A DNA stretch of 64,000 nt from Actinacidiphila glaucinigra (GTDB lineage Bacteria > Actinomycetota > Actinomycetes > Streptomycetales > Streptomycetaceae). The notes beneath the pieces are model-generated. The model did no database searches. It was not told where the DNA came from and saw only the letters and a program-made list of their open reading frames with translations. Below are positions 37,132 through 48,436 of the stretch, piece after piece. The stretch covers positions 1 to 64,000 of the forward strand of contig NZ_FZOF01000001.1 in assembly GCF_900188405.1 (NCBI RefSeq), in the 5' to 3' direction. A program made the translations under genes and the position numbers. The number at the start of each line of letters is the position of its first letter. The first letter of the stretch is position 1.

Positions 37132-37155
37132 GTCCGGACCCGGACGTACGCGAAA

Positions 37156-37196
37156 GGCGCCCGGCCGCTCCCGAGAGGGGAGCGGCCGGGCGCCTT
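37156..37196. terminator. Bidirectional terminator after glyS
   Basis: GGCGCCCGGCCGCTCCC (37156-37172) pairs perfectly with 37178-37194 over a five-base loop. AAA precedes it and TT follows, so it can serve both glyS and the convergent TetR gene. Confidence 0.85.
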
Positions 37197-37234
37197 CGTG
37201 CCTGCGCCGGCCCGGGCGTCCGGGCGATCGGGGC

Positions 37235-37819
37235 TCAGGCCCGCAGGCCGCGCAGGATCAGGTCGTTGACCGCGGAGAACGCGGCGTCGATGCCCGGGGT
37301 GAACCACTCGGCGGCGTACGCCGGGTCGTGGAAGCGGACGGTGGCGTCCCACACCGCCTGCGCGGCGGCCTCCGGGTCGCCGGCGGCGAACTCCCCGCCG
37401 GCCGCGCCGTCCCGGATGATCCGGGTGAGGAGCCCGACCATGACCGCGACGTGCTCGGCGACCACGGAGCTGTGCTCCTCGGTCAGCGCCATGTACGTGG
37501 CGAACAGCTCGGGGTCGCCGCCAGCCTTGCGCCGCTTGGCCGCGAACAGGGCCTCCAGCCAGGCGCGCAGCCGCGCCTGGGCCGGCCGCCCGCCGTCCTC
37601 CGCCAGCGCCGACAGCTCCGCGTGGGCCTGGTCCAGCCACCGCTGGGTGACCGCCTCGCGCAGCGCGGCCTTGGTGCGGAAGTGCCGGTAGACGCTGCCG
37701 TGGCTGACCCCGAGGGCACGGGCCACGTCGACCACGGTGGCCTTGGCCGGGCCGTAACGGCGCAGCACCTCTTCCGTGGTCTCGAGGATGCGTTCGGCGG
37801 TCAGCGTCTCGGGTGGCAT
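37235..37819 (-). CDS. TetR-family transcriptional regulator
   Basis: This 194-residue regulator has an N-terminal TetR helix-turn-helix (about 5-50, with ATVVDVARALGVSHGSVYRHFRTKAAL) and an all-helical ligand domain. The ATG at 37819 has GGGAG ten bases upstream and is preferred over 37828. It lies 34 bases after the aldo/keto reductase stop in the same direction. It most likely binds the large palindrome upstream of that gene and controls its own operon. Confidence 0.92.
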   Translation of the reverse strand: MPPETLTAERILETTEEVLRRYGPAKATVVDVARALGVSHGSVYRHFRTKAALREAVTQRWLDQAHAELSALAEDGGRPAQARLRAWLEALFAAKRRKAGGDPELFATYMALTEEHSSVVAEHVAVMVGLLTRIIRDGAAGGEFAAGDPEAAAQAVWDATVRFHDPAYAAEWFTPGIDAAFSAVNDLILRGLRA

Positions 37820-37853
37820 GCGCGCCATTCTCCCAGGGCCGGGCGGGTGCCCG

Positions 37854-38864
37854 TCAGTGCCGGTGCTCACTGTCCAGGTGCGCCATCTGCGACTGCGGGT
37901 AGCGCTCGCCGGCGGCCGCGTCGGCCGGGACGGCGGTCTCGATCGCCGCCAGGTCGTCCGAGTCCAGGGTCACGTCCAGCGCGCCCAGCGCCTCGGCCAG
38001 CCGCTCGCGGGTGCGGGCGCCGACCAGCGGGACGATGTCCTCGCCCCGGGACAGCACCCAGGCGATGGCGGTCTGGGCGACCGTGACGCCCTTCTGCTCC
38101 GCGATCTTGCGCAGCGCCTCGACCAGCCCCAGGTTGTGCTCCAGGTTCTCGCCCTGGAAGCGGGGGCTCATCGCGCGGAAGTCGTTGCCGGCCAGCTGCC
38201 GGTCACGGGTGAAGTGCCCGCTGATCAGACCGCGGGACAGCACGCCGTACGCCGTGACGCCGATGCCCAGTTCGCGGGCGGTGGGCAGGATCTCGGCCTC
38301 GATGCCGCGGGAGATCAGCGAGTACTCGATCTGCAGGTCGCTGATCGGGGCCACGGCGGCGGCCCGGCGCAGGGTGGCGGCGCCGACCTCGGACAGGCCG
38401 ATGTGCCGTACGTGGCCGGCCTCGACCAGTTCGGCGATGGCGCCGACGGTCTCCTCGATCGGGACGTCCGGGTCGACCCGGGCGATGCGGTAGACGTCGA
38501 TGTGGTCGGCGCCCAGGCGCTGCAGGGAGTACGCGGCGAAGTTCTTCACGGCGGCCGGGCGGCCGTCGAGCCCCAGCCACTCGCCGCCGGGCCCGCGCAG
38601 GGCGCCGAACTTGACGCTGATCAGCGCCTTCTCGCGGTCGGCGGGGGACGCCGTGCGCAGGGCCTCGCCGACGAGCAGCTCGTTGTGGCCCATGCCGTAG
38701 AAGTCGCCGGTGTCGATCAGCGTGACGCCCGCGTCGAGGGCGGCGTGGACGGTGGCGATCGACTCGCCGCGGTCGGCGTCGCCGTAGAGGGCGGACATGC
38801 CCATGGCGCCGAGACCGAGGGCGGAGACGGCGGGGCCGGAGGAACCGAGGGTGCGGTTCTGCAA
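37854..38864 (-). CDS. Aldo/keto reductase with altered catalytic His position
   Basis: The protein has 336 residues from a TTG start that has AAGGAG six bases upstream. It is a TIM-barrel NADPH oxidoreductase: D51 and Y56 (IDTGDFYG) and K85 are present. Where the fourth tetrad residue His is expected (usually HRxDP) it reads IARVDPDVP, so the His is replaced. Such YRxAR(L/V)DP variants form a known subgroup. It is the first gene of an operon with the TetR regulator. Confidence 0.9.
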   Translation of the reverse strand: MQNRTLGSSGPAVSALGLGAMGMSALYGDADRGESIATVHAALDAGVTLIDTGDFYGMGHNELLVGEALRTASPADREKALISVKFGALRGPGGEWLGLDGRPAAVKNFAAYSLQRLGADHIDVYRIARVDPDVPIEETVGAIAELVEAGHVRHIGLSEVGAATLRRAAAVAPISDLQIEYSLISRGIEAEILPTARELGIGVTAYGVLSRGLISGHFTRDRQLAGNDFRAMSPRFQGENLEHNLGLVEALRKIAEQKGVTVAQTAIAWVLSRGEDIVPLVGARTRERLAEALGALDVTLDSDDLAAIETAVPADAAAGERYPQSQMAHLDSEHRH

Positions 38865-38913
38865 GGGGGACTCCTTGGTCGGATCAGGAGGTGGTGCGGG
38901 GATGCTGACAACA

Positions 38914-38961
38914 GTGACACATGCGCTGACAGATTTCAATATCTGTCAGCGCAACTGTCAC
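38914..38961. promoter_or_regulatory. 48-bp palindromic operator of the AKR-TetR operon
   Basis: TGCGCTGACAGAT (38922-38934) and its exact complement (38941-38953) flank six bases. Outside them GTGACA (38914-38919) and TGTCAC (38956-38961) extend the symmetry after a two-base mismatch on each side. TGACA half sites recur, including one more at 38906-38910. It lies about 50 bp upstream of the TTG start and is the obvious TetR operator. Confidence 0.82.
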
Positions 38962-38966
38962 TTCCC

Positions 38967-38995
38967 CTCCGCCTCCCTCTCCGCCTCCCTCTCCG
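38967..38995. repeat. 12-bp tandem repeat
   Basis: CTCCGCCTCCCT is repeated 2.4 times, giving a pyrimidine-rich strand between the AKR operator and the exporter stop. Confidence 0.7.
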
Positions 38996-39042
38996 GGACC
39001 GGAGACCCGGACCGGCGGCCCGGAACCCGGCCCGGCGGCCCC

Positions 39043-40584
39043 TCAGGCCACCTGGCGCGGCAGCCGCAGACTGGCCAGCGCCGTCACGACCACCGCCGCC
39101 AGCTGCACGATCAGTACCGTGACCAGCGCCTCGCGGGTCCCGTGCGAGGGGACCAGGGCGAGGAAGAGGGTGCCGAGGGTGGCCACGCCCAGGGCCAGCG
39201 CCGACTGCTGGGTGGTCACCATGACCCCGCTGCCCACCCCGGCCCGCTCGCCCGGTACGTCCGCGAGCACCAGCCGGAACAGCACCGGCAGTTGCAGCCC
39301 CTGGCCGAGTCCGGCCAACGCCACACCGGGCAGCAGCGCCCACGCCGTCATCCCGGGTTCCCAGCTGCGGGCCACGGTCAGCGCCAGCACCGCGACGCCG
39401 GCGCCCTGCAGGACTCCGCCCGCGGTGACCACGCGCCCGCCGTACCGGCCCACCAGATGCGGCCCGGCCAGCGAGGCCAGGAAGAACGCCACGGCCATCG
39501 GCACGAGCGTGGTGCCCGCCTCCACCGGCCCGTACCGCAGGCCCTGCTGCAGCGCGACCGCGATCACGAACATGAAGCCGCCGAAGCCGATGGAGAACGG
39601 CACCAGCAGGGGCAGCGCCCGCCGCATCCCGGTGAGGGCGAACAGGCTCGGCGGTACGAGCGGGATCCGCCCGGCCCGGTCGGCCCGCCGCTCGACCACG
39701 AAGAAGGCCACGGCCGCGAACGGGAAGACGGCCAGCGACACCCACGTCCACACCGGCCAGCCGGCCGCACGGCCCTCCGTCAGCGGCGCCAGCAGGGTCA
39801 CCAGCGACACCGCCAGCAGCAGGGTGCCCGGCCGGTCGACCGGCGCGGGCCGCTCGGAACGGGTCTCCGGCACCGAGCGCAGCGCGAGCAGCAGACCGGC
39901 CGCCGCGACCGGCACGTTGACCAGGAACACCGCGCGCCAGCCGGTGCCGGCGATGTCCGCCGCGACCAGGACGCCGCCCAGGATCTGGCCCGCGACCATG
40001 GACAGGCCCGCGGTCGCGCCGTACAGGCTCAGCGCCTTGGCCCTGCGGTGCCCGGCGGTCGTGGAGTGGATGGTGGCCAGCACTTGGGGCAGCATCAGCG
40101 CGGCCGAAGCGCCCTGTGCGACGCGGGCGCCCACCAGCACCCACGCGTCGGGCGCCAGGCCGCAGGCGAGCGAGGTGAGGCCGAAGGCCGCCATGCCGGC
40201 GAGGAAGAGCCGGCGGCGGCCGAAGGAGTCGCCGAGCCGGCCGCCGAGCACCAGCAGCACGGCGTACGCCACGCCGTAGCCGGCCACGACCAGCTCCAGC
40301 AGCGCCGCCCCGGCGTGCAGGTCGGTCTCGATGGCGGGCAGGGCGACGTTGACGATGAAGAAGTCGATCAGCGGCAGTGCCGCGCCCAGCAGCACGGTGA
40401 ACAGGCCCAGCGGGCTGAGCAGCGGTGCCGCGGGGCCGGGCGGCGCCTCGGCGGCCGGTGGCGCGGTTCTCGCGGCCGGTGCCGTTCCGGTGGCGCCGAC
40501 CCGGATGACGCGGGGCCGCACCTGGGCCCGGGAACGGAGGCCGGCGGAGGCGGAGGATTCGTTGTGATCGGTCACGTATGCCAC
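39043..40584 (-). CDS. MFS exporter, DHA2 (14-helix) family
   Basis: This 513-residue transporter has a Pro/Ala-rich N-terminal tail (about 45 residues) and about 14 helices. The DHA2-type signatures FFIVNVALPAI, GGRLGDSFGRRRLFL and GARVAQGASAALMLPQVLA are present. It probably expels a drug-like compound by proton antiport. The GTG at 40584 has AAGG five bases upstream; 40575 is an alternative. It is divergent from an HTH regulator gene that probably controls it. Confidence 0.9.
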   Translation of the reverse strand: MAYVTDHNESSASAGLRSRAQVRPRVIRVGATGTAPAARTAPPAAEAPPGPAAPLLSPLGLFTVLLGAALPLIDFFIVNVALPAIETDLHAGAALLELVVAGYGVAYAVLLVLGGRLGDSFGRRRLFLAGMAAFGLTSLACGLAPDAWVLVGARVAQGASAALMLPQVLATIHSTTAGHRRAKALSLYGATAGLSMVAGQILGGVLVAADIAGTGWRAVFLVNVPVAAAGLLLALRSVPETRSERPAPVDRPGTLLLAVSLVTLLAPLTEGRAAGWPVWTWVSLAVFPFAAVAFFVVERRADRAGRIPLVPPSLFALTGMRRALPLLVPFSIGFGGFMFVIAVALQQGLRYGPVEAGTTLVPMAVAFFLASLAGPHLVGRYGGRVVTAGGVLQGAGVAVLALTVARSWEPGMTAWALLPGVALAGLGQGLQLPVLFRLVLADVPGERAGVGSGVMVTTQQSALALGVATLGTLFLALVPSHGTREALVTVLIVQLAAVVVTALASLRLPRQVA

Positions 40585-40623
40585 GATGACCTTGTTCCAA
40601 GGGGGGTACCAGAGAGCGTTTAT

Positions 40624-40644
40624 CCAGGTATCGCGACCACCTGG
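40624..40644. promoter_or_regulatory. Inverted repeat between exporter and regulator
   Basis: CCAGGT (40624-40629) and ACCTGG (40639-40644) are separated by nine bases in the 92-bp divergent region; it is a candidate operator for the regulator at 40677. Confidence 0.35.
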
Positions 40645-40676
40645 CAATGGTTTGGGACGTGAGGCACCCTGGAGGT

Positions 40677-41543
40677 ATGACGTCTCCCAGCGCCGCAGCG
40701 CGGAGCGAGCTCGCTTCCTTCCTCCGCAGCCGCCGTGAACGGATCTCCCCCGAGCAGGTCGGACTCCCGCCCGGCCGCCGGCGCCGCACCCCCGGGCTGC
40801 GCCGCGAGGAGGTGGCGCAGCTGGCCGCCGTCGGTGTCACCTGGTACACGTGGCTGGAGCAGGCCCGGGAGATCCAGATCTCCGCGCAGGTGGCCGACTC
40901 CATCGCCCGGGCCCTGATGCTGGACCCCAACGAGCGCACCCACCTCTTCCTGCTCGCCGGGGTGCCGGACCCCAACCCGCGCGCCCAGTGCCCGGGGATG
41001 TCCGACCAGATCCGGGAGATGCTGGCGAAGCTGGAGCCGCTGCCGGCCGCGGTCCTCAACAGCCGCACCGACGTCATCGCCCACAACCGCACCTACGCGC
41101 GGCTGGTCGACGACCTCGACAGACTGCCCTTCGAGGACCGCAACATCATGTGGCTGGCCTTCACCGACCCCGCCTGGCGCGAGGGCCTGCCCGACTGGCA
41201 CGAGACCAGCCGGCAGCTGGTCGCCAAGTACCGTGCGGCGATGGCCGAGCACCTCGCGGAGCCCGCGTGGAAGTCTCTGGTCAAGCGGCTGGAGCAGGCC
41301 TCCCCCGAGTTCTGCGAGCTGTGGGAGCGGCATGAGGTGCAGGAACCGGAGAACCGCACCAAGCGCTTCCTCAACCCCCGGGTCGGTCTGCTGACCTTCC
41401 ACTTCACGCACCTGTGGCTCGGCCCCAGCCAGGGCCCGCGGCTGGTGACCTACTCCCCGGCGGACGCCGCCACCCGCGAACGGCTGGACCGGCTGTACGA
41501 GATCGCCGCGTCCGCGCCGAGCGTCATGCCGATGCCGGTGTGA
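40677..41543 (+). CDS. XRE-family HTH regulator with MmyB-like ligand domain
   Basis: The protein has 288 residues. An N-terminal helix-turn-helix (about 10-85, with TPGLRREEVAQLAAVGVTWYTWLEQAR) is followed by an MmyB-type ligand-binding domain with PAAVLNSRTDVIAHNRTYARL and the late FHFTHLWL. Such regulators commonly control a neighbouring transporter or dehydrogenase. GGAGG ends only one base before the ATG, so initiation may use another mode. Its 3' end overlaps the convergent NADAR gene by 20 bases. Confidence 0.9.
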   Translation: MTSPSAAARSELASFLRSRRERISPEQVGLPPGRRRRTPGLRREEVAQLAAVGVTWYTWLEQAREIQISAQVADSIARALMLDPNERTHLFLLAGVPDPNPRAQCPGMSDQIREMLAKLEPLPAAVLNSRTDVIAHNRTYARLVDDLDRLPFEDRNIMWLAFTDPAWREGLPDWHETSRQLVAKYRAAMAEHLAEPAWKSLVKRLEQASPEFCELWERHEVQEPENRTKRFLNPRVGLLTFHFTHLWLGPSQGPRLVTYSPADAATRERLDRLYEIAASAPSVMPMPV

Positions 41544-42111
41544 GCAGCCGCTGACGTGTCTCCATGAGGGCGAAGCCCAGCAGGTTCAGCCCGCGCCACT
41601 GCGCGGGGTCGGCGGCCCTGTCGTCGTCGGCCGCGAGGCCGATGCCCCATATGCGGTCCAACGGGCTGGCCTCCACCAGCACGCGCGAGCCGGTGCCCAG
41701 CAGGTAGTCGCGCAGGGCCGGGTCCTGACCGAACTTGGCGACGTTGCCCTCGACGACCAGTTCCTCGCGGTGCCGCTCCCAGGTCGCGTTGTCGAAGCCG
41801 CGCACCTGGCGGCCCAGCTTCTTCGCGGCGTGCGGGTGCGGGGCGGCGAGGATTGCGGCGAGGGTCCGGTCGTCGTCGAAGAGCCGGGCCTTGCCGGCCA
41901 TCATCCAGTGCTCCGCCGTGGCGTAGCCGATGCCGTCGACGGTGAACTCCGAGGGCCACCACTGGCTCAGGCAGCCCGCGCCCACGCTGCCGTCGCGCTG
42001 CGGCCGGTGGCCCCAGAAGAACAGGTACCTCGGCCGGACGCCGCGCGCGGTCAGCTCCGTCAGGGCGGCCCGGGAACGGGCGTCGCGGGGCTCGGTGCTC
42101 TGCGTCGTCAT
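41524..42111 (-). CDS. NADAR/YbiA-like family protein
   Basis: This 195-residue protein carries the NADAR (DUF1768) core: CLSQWWPSEFTVDGIGYATAEHWMMAGKARLF, the NVAKFGQDPALRDYLLGTG segment, and the late DRIWGIGLAADD and RGLNLLGFALM. Members cleave N-glycosidic bonds, either in riboflavin-pathway intermediates (YbiA) or in ADP-ribosylated guanine in DNA (partners of DarT1). No DarT-like toxin or riboflavin gene is adjacent, so the role is open. The ATG at 42111 is preferred. Confidence 0.85.
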   Translation of the reverse strand: MTTQSTEPRDARSRAALTELTARGVRPRYLFFWGHRPQRDGSVGAGCLSQWWPSEFTVDGIGYATAEHWMMAGKARLFDDDRTLAAILAAPHPHAAKKLGRQVRGFDNATWERHREELVVEGNVAKFGQDPALRDYLLGTGSRVLVEASPLDRIWGIGLAADDDRAADPAQWRGLNLLGFALMETRQRLLTPASA

Positions 42112-42161
42112 GCTCGTGACGGTACCGCCGGGCACCGACAACGGCCCCCGGTTTTCCCCGC

Positions 42162-42584
42162 TCACCCCGGCGCGGGCCCCAGCAGCTTGGTCACCACCCG
42201 GTCCAGCGCCGCGAGTTCCTCCGGGTCCAGGGCCACCAGGCCCGGCGGGGGAGTGCCGAGGATGCGGTCGGCCTCCTCCGCGGCTGAGGCGCCTGCCGGC
42301 GTGACGCTCAGGAGCTTGCGGCGCCGGTCCCGCGGGTGCGGCGTGCGCTCCACCAGCCCCCGCCGGGCGAGGTCGTCGACGACGAGCGTGACGTACGGGC
42401 GGTCCGTCATGAGGTCCGCGGCGAGGTCGCCCGGGGTCACGGGGTCCGCCGCGATCCGGCGCAGCGCCTTGACCCGGAAGAAGCTCATGCCGAGGGCGTC
42501 GGCGACCTCGCGGCGGCGTTCGTTGCGCTCGAGGACGAGGGTGCGCAGGTCGCGCCAGACCCGGGTGGCCGTGGCCTCGCTCAC
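42162..42584 (-). CDS. MarR-family transcriptional regulator
   Basis: This 140-residue winged-helix protein has the recognition region TPGDLAADLMTDRPYVTLVVDDLARRGLVER and the wing PHPRDRRRKLLSVT. The GTG at 42584 overlaps the exporter stop (GTGA), so it is co-translated with the MFS gene and probably senses its substrate. Confidence 0.9.
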   Translation of the reverse strand: MSEATATRVWRDLRTLVLERNERRREVADALGMSFFRVKALRRIAADPVTPGDLAADLMTDRPYVTLVVDDLARRGLVERTPHPRDRRRKLLSVTPAGASAAEEADRILGTPPPGLVALDPEELAALDRVVTKLLGPAPG

Positions 42585-43993
42585 CGGGCGCCCACCGGCT
42601 CGCGGGCGGTGTCCGCGCTGAGCCGCTCGGCGGCGCGTTCGGCGGTGGCCGCCGCCCAGCGGCCCGAGGTCAGCCAGCCCAGCGTCAGGATCGCCACACC
42701 GCAGCCGGTGATGATCCACCACGCCGTGAGGTCGAGGCCGGCGGCGAGCGCGGCGCCCATGACGGCCACGCCCAGGGACTGACCGACCTGCCGGCTGGTC
42801 GAGGCCACCGCCGCGGCGACCCCCGCCTGGGTCCGCGGCATGCCGGAGACGGCGGTGTTGGTGATCGGCGCGTTGACGAAGCCGAAGCCGATGCCGAACA
42901 GGACGTACGCGGTGAACAGCTTCGGGTCCGAGGCGGTCGCGTCCAGCGCGGCGAACATCACGCCGCTCGCCGTGGTGGCCACACCCGCCAGCAGCAGCGG
43001 CAGCCGCGGCCCGCGGCTGCCGACCATGCGTCCGGACAGCGGGGCGCAGACCAGGGCCATGGCCGCCATCGGCAGCAGGTGCAGACCGGCGTCCAGGGCG
43101 GACAGGCCGCGCACGTCCTGCAGGTACAGGGTGTTGAGGAAGAGGAAGCCGGCGAGCGCGGCGAAGGCGCTCACCGCTATCACCGTCGCCCCGCTGAAGG
43201 GCGCGCTGCGGAAGAAGCGCGGGTCGATCAGCGGTTCCCTGCGCCGCCGTTCGTAGGGGACCAGGGACGCCGCGGAGAACAGGGCGAGTGCGAGGCAGCC
43301 GACGATGACCGGGGAGCCCCAGCCCGCCGCGGGCGCCTCGATGATGGCGTAGGTCAGCGAGCCGAGCAGCGCGATGACCAGCAGCTGACCGACCGGGTCG
43401 ATCCGGCGCGGCCGGGGGGCACGGGACTCGGGCACGTACAGCGCGGTGAGCACCAGGGCGAGCAGCCCGATCGGCAGGTTGATCCAGAACACCGAGCGCC
43501 AGCCGACCGTCTCCACGAGCGCGCCGCCGATGATCGGCCCGGCGGCCATGCTGATGCCGACGACGCCGCCCCACGCCCCGATCGCCCGCGCGCGTTCGCG
43601 CGGATCGGTGAAGACGTTGGTGATGATCGACATCGCGACGGGGTTGAGCATCGAACCGCCGATCGCCTGCAGCATGCGGAAGACCACCAGCCACTCCAGG
43701 CTGGGGGCGATGCTGCACAGGGCGGACGCCACCGTGAAGATCACCAGGCCGGTGCGGAAGATCCGGCGCCGGCCGATCCGGTCGGCGGTCGAGCCGGAGA
43801 GCATCAGCAGCGAGGCCAGCACGAGCGTGTAGGCGTCGATGGTCCACTGCAGTCCGGAGATGGAGGTGTGCAGGTCCCGGCGCATGGCGGGCAGCGCGAC
43901 GTTGAGGATCGTGTTGTCGAGGCTGACGATCAACAGGCTCATGCAGCAGATGGCCAGCACCAGAAGGCGCCTGCCCCGGCTCAGCTCGGGCAT
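42581..43993 (-). CDS. MFS exporter, DHA2 family (second)
   Basis: The protein has 470 residues from the ATG at 43993, which has GGAG twelve bases upstream; a longer start at 44041 is possible. Signatures of 14-helix drug exporters are clear: LIVSLDNTILNVALPAM, GSTADRIGRRRIF, MLQAIGGSMLNPVAMSII and GPIIGGALVETVGWRSVFWINLPIG. It forms an operon with the MarR gene. The divergent gene is dusB. Confidence 0.92.
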   Translation of the reverse strand: MPELSRGRRLLVLAICCMSLLIVSLDNTILNVALPAMRRDLHTSISGLQWTIDAYTLVLASLLMLSGSTADRIGRRRIFRTGLVIFTVASALCSIAPSLEWLVVFRMLQAIGGSMLNPVAMSIITNVFTDPRERARAIGAWGGVVGISMAAGPIIGGALVETVGWRSVFWINLPIGLLALVLTALYVPESRAPRPRRIDPVGQLLVIALLGSLTYAIIEAPAAGWGSPVIVGCLALALFSAASLVPYERRRREPLIDPRFFRSAPFSGATVIAVSAFAALAGFLFLNTLYLQDVRGLSALDAGLHLLPMAAMALVCAPLSGRMVGSRGPRLPLLLAGVATTASGVMFAALDATASDPKLFTAYVLFGIGFGFVNAPITNTAVSGMPRTQAGVAAAVASTSRQVGQSLGVAVMGAALAAGLDLTAWWIITGCGVAILTLGWLTSGRWAAATAERAAERLSADTAREPVGAR

Positions 43994-44089
43994 CGGCTGT
44001 TCGGTCTCCTTGATCCGGATTGATTGTACGTGTGTAACCATTTCACGCTACACCCAACCTCGCCCCGGTGATACGGGAGAATGGTCCGC

Positions 44090-45238
44090 ATGACTGCAGA
44101 CGCCACCGCTCCCGCACTCCGCATCGGCCCGCACACCGTGTGGCCCCCGGTCGTGCTGGCACCGATGGCGGGGATCACCAATGCGCCGTTCCGCACGCTG
44201 TGCCGTGACTTCTCCGGCGGCAAGGGGCTCTTCGTCTCGGAGATGATCACCACCCGGGCCCTCGTCGAGCGCAACGACAAGACCATGCAGCTGATCCACT
44301 TCGACGGCAGCGAGAAGCCGCGCTCGATCCAGTTGTACGGGGTCGACCCGGTCACCGTCGGCAAGGCGGTCCGGATGATCGTCGACGAGGACCTCGCCGA
44401 CCACATCGACCTGAACTTCGGCTGCCCGGTCCCCAAGGTGACCCGCAAGGGCGGCGGCTCGGCCCTGCCCTACAAGCGCAACCTCCTCCGCTCGATCCTG
44501 CGCGAGGCGGTCGGCAACGCGGGCGACCTGCCCGTCACGATCAAGATGCGCAAGGGCATCGACGACGACCACACCACCTATCTGGACGCCGGCCGGATCG
44601 CCGTCGAGGAGGGCGTCACCGCCGTCGCGCTGCACGGCAGGACGGCCGCCGAGCACTACGGGGGCACGGCCGACTGGGAGGCGATCGCCCGCCTCAAGGA
44701 GCACGTCCCGGAGATCCCGGTGCTGGGCAACGGCGACATCTGGAGCGCCGCGGACGCGGTCCGGATGATGCGGGAGACCGGCTGCGACGGCGTCGTCGTC
44801 GGCCGCGGCTGCCTCGGCCGCCCCTGGCTCTTCGGCGACCTCGTGGCCGCCTTCGAGGGCGGCGGCGCCCCGGCCGCCCCGACGCTGCGCGAGGTCGCCG
44901 GCGTCATGCGGCGCCACGCCGGGCTGCTGGGGGAGTGGCTGGGCGACGAGGAGCGCGGTGTCATCGACTTCCGCAAGCACGTCGCCTGGTACACCAAGGG
45001 CTTCTCGGTGGGCTCGGAGATGCGCCGCAAACTGGCGATGACCTCCTCCCTCGCCGAGCTCGACGCCCACCTCGCCGACCTCGACCTCGACCAGGAATGG
45101 CCGGATGGCGCCGAGGGGCCGCGCGGCCGGACGGCCGGGAGCAAGCGCGTGGTGCTCCCGGACGGCTGGCTGGAGGACCCGTACGACTGCTCGGTGGTCG
45201 TCGGCGCCGACGCCGAGCTGGACACTTCGGGCGGCTGA
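44090..45238 (+). CDS. dusB: tRNA-dihydrouridine synthase DusB
   Basis: This 382-residue flavoenzyme reduces uridine to dihydrouridine in tRNA. The FMN barrel starts with LAPMAGITNAPFR, the catalytic Cys is C112 in LNFGCPVPKV, and TIKMRKG and GNGDIWS follow. The ATG at 44090 has GGGAGA about ten bases upstream, whereas 44081 abuts it. Confidence 0.93.
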   Translation: MTADATAPALRIGPHTVWPPVVLAPMAGITNAPFRTLCRDFSGGKGLFVSEMITTRALVERNDKTMQLIHFDGSEKPRSIQLYGVDPVTVGKAVRMIVDEDLADHIDLNFGCPVPKVTRKGGGSALPYKRNLLRSILREAVGNAGDLPVTIKMRKGIDDDHTTYLDAGRIAVEEGVTAVALHGRTAAEHYGGTADWEAIARLKEHVPEIPVLGNGDIWSAADAVRMMRETGCDGVVVGRGCLGRPWLFGDLVAAFEGGGAPAAPTLREVAGVMRRHAGLLGEWLGDEERGVIDFRKHVAWYTKGFSVGSEMRRKLAMTSSLAELDAHLADLDLDQEWPDGAEGPRGRTAGSKRVVLPDGWLEDPYDCSVVVGADAELDTSGG

Positions 45239-45637
45239 GGACGTTTCGCGGACCCGGGCGACGTCCGGACCGTAAGACGAAGCGCGCGCGGGGCGAGTGA
45301 TTCTCGCCACGCCTGATAGGGGTATCGCTCAGATGAGCGGCCCGAGTGTCATCACATCTCTCCAATGCGTGGCACTGGGTGCCATCGTTGTCGTGGACAC
45401 ATGCTCAAGCCATCCGACACGTGGAGTGACCGACTCCGAGTGTGGCGATCACGTGGCGAGAGCATGTGTTCGACGATTGAACGCATCGGTCGTTCACCCG
45501 TAGGGGCGCCACGACTTTCGATCTCTCGGCGGATGGGTGGTTACGACCGTGTGACCTGGTGATTGACGTACTGCAGCGCCTTCGAGATGGGTACGCTCCC
45601 CGCCGTCAGGGCATCCCGGCCGCGAGGAGCGAGTCCC
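45239..45637. other. AT-richer, hairpin-rich leader region upstream of ppdK
   Basis: No gene is seen in these 399 bases. Two lines I counted are 58% GC, well under the flanks. Hairpins include GGCGAG-N5-CTCGCC (45292-45308), CGCTC-N4-GAGCG, GGAGT-N5-ACTCC and TGAACG-N7-CGTTCA (45478-45496). It may hold a structured 5' leader or a small RNA for ppdK; no tRNA arms fit. Confidence 0.5.
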
Positions 45638-48352
<2,715 letters not shown>

Positions 48353-48385
48353 CCCCGGCCCGGAAGACCATCTCCAACCCTCACC

Positions 48386-48430
48386 GGGGGCGGCACCTTT
48401 GTGCGAAGGTGCCGCCCCCGCTTCCGTTCC
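48386..48430 (+). terminator. ppdK terminator
   Basis: GGGGGCGGCACCTT (48386-48399) and its exact complement (48406-48419) form a 14-bp stem over a six-base loop, followed by GCTTCCGTTCC. Confidence 0.85.
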
Positions 48431-48436
48431 GCCCGG

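Noticed and set aside
38967..38995. Tandem CTCCGCCTCCCT units as a phase-variable switch
   Set aside because: There are only 2.4 copies and they lie outside any coding frame or promoter core that I can define.
45239..45637. tRNA or tmRNA gene in the gap before ppdK
   Set aside because: I could not find T-arm, anticodon-arm and acceptor pairing in any consistent arrangement.
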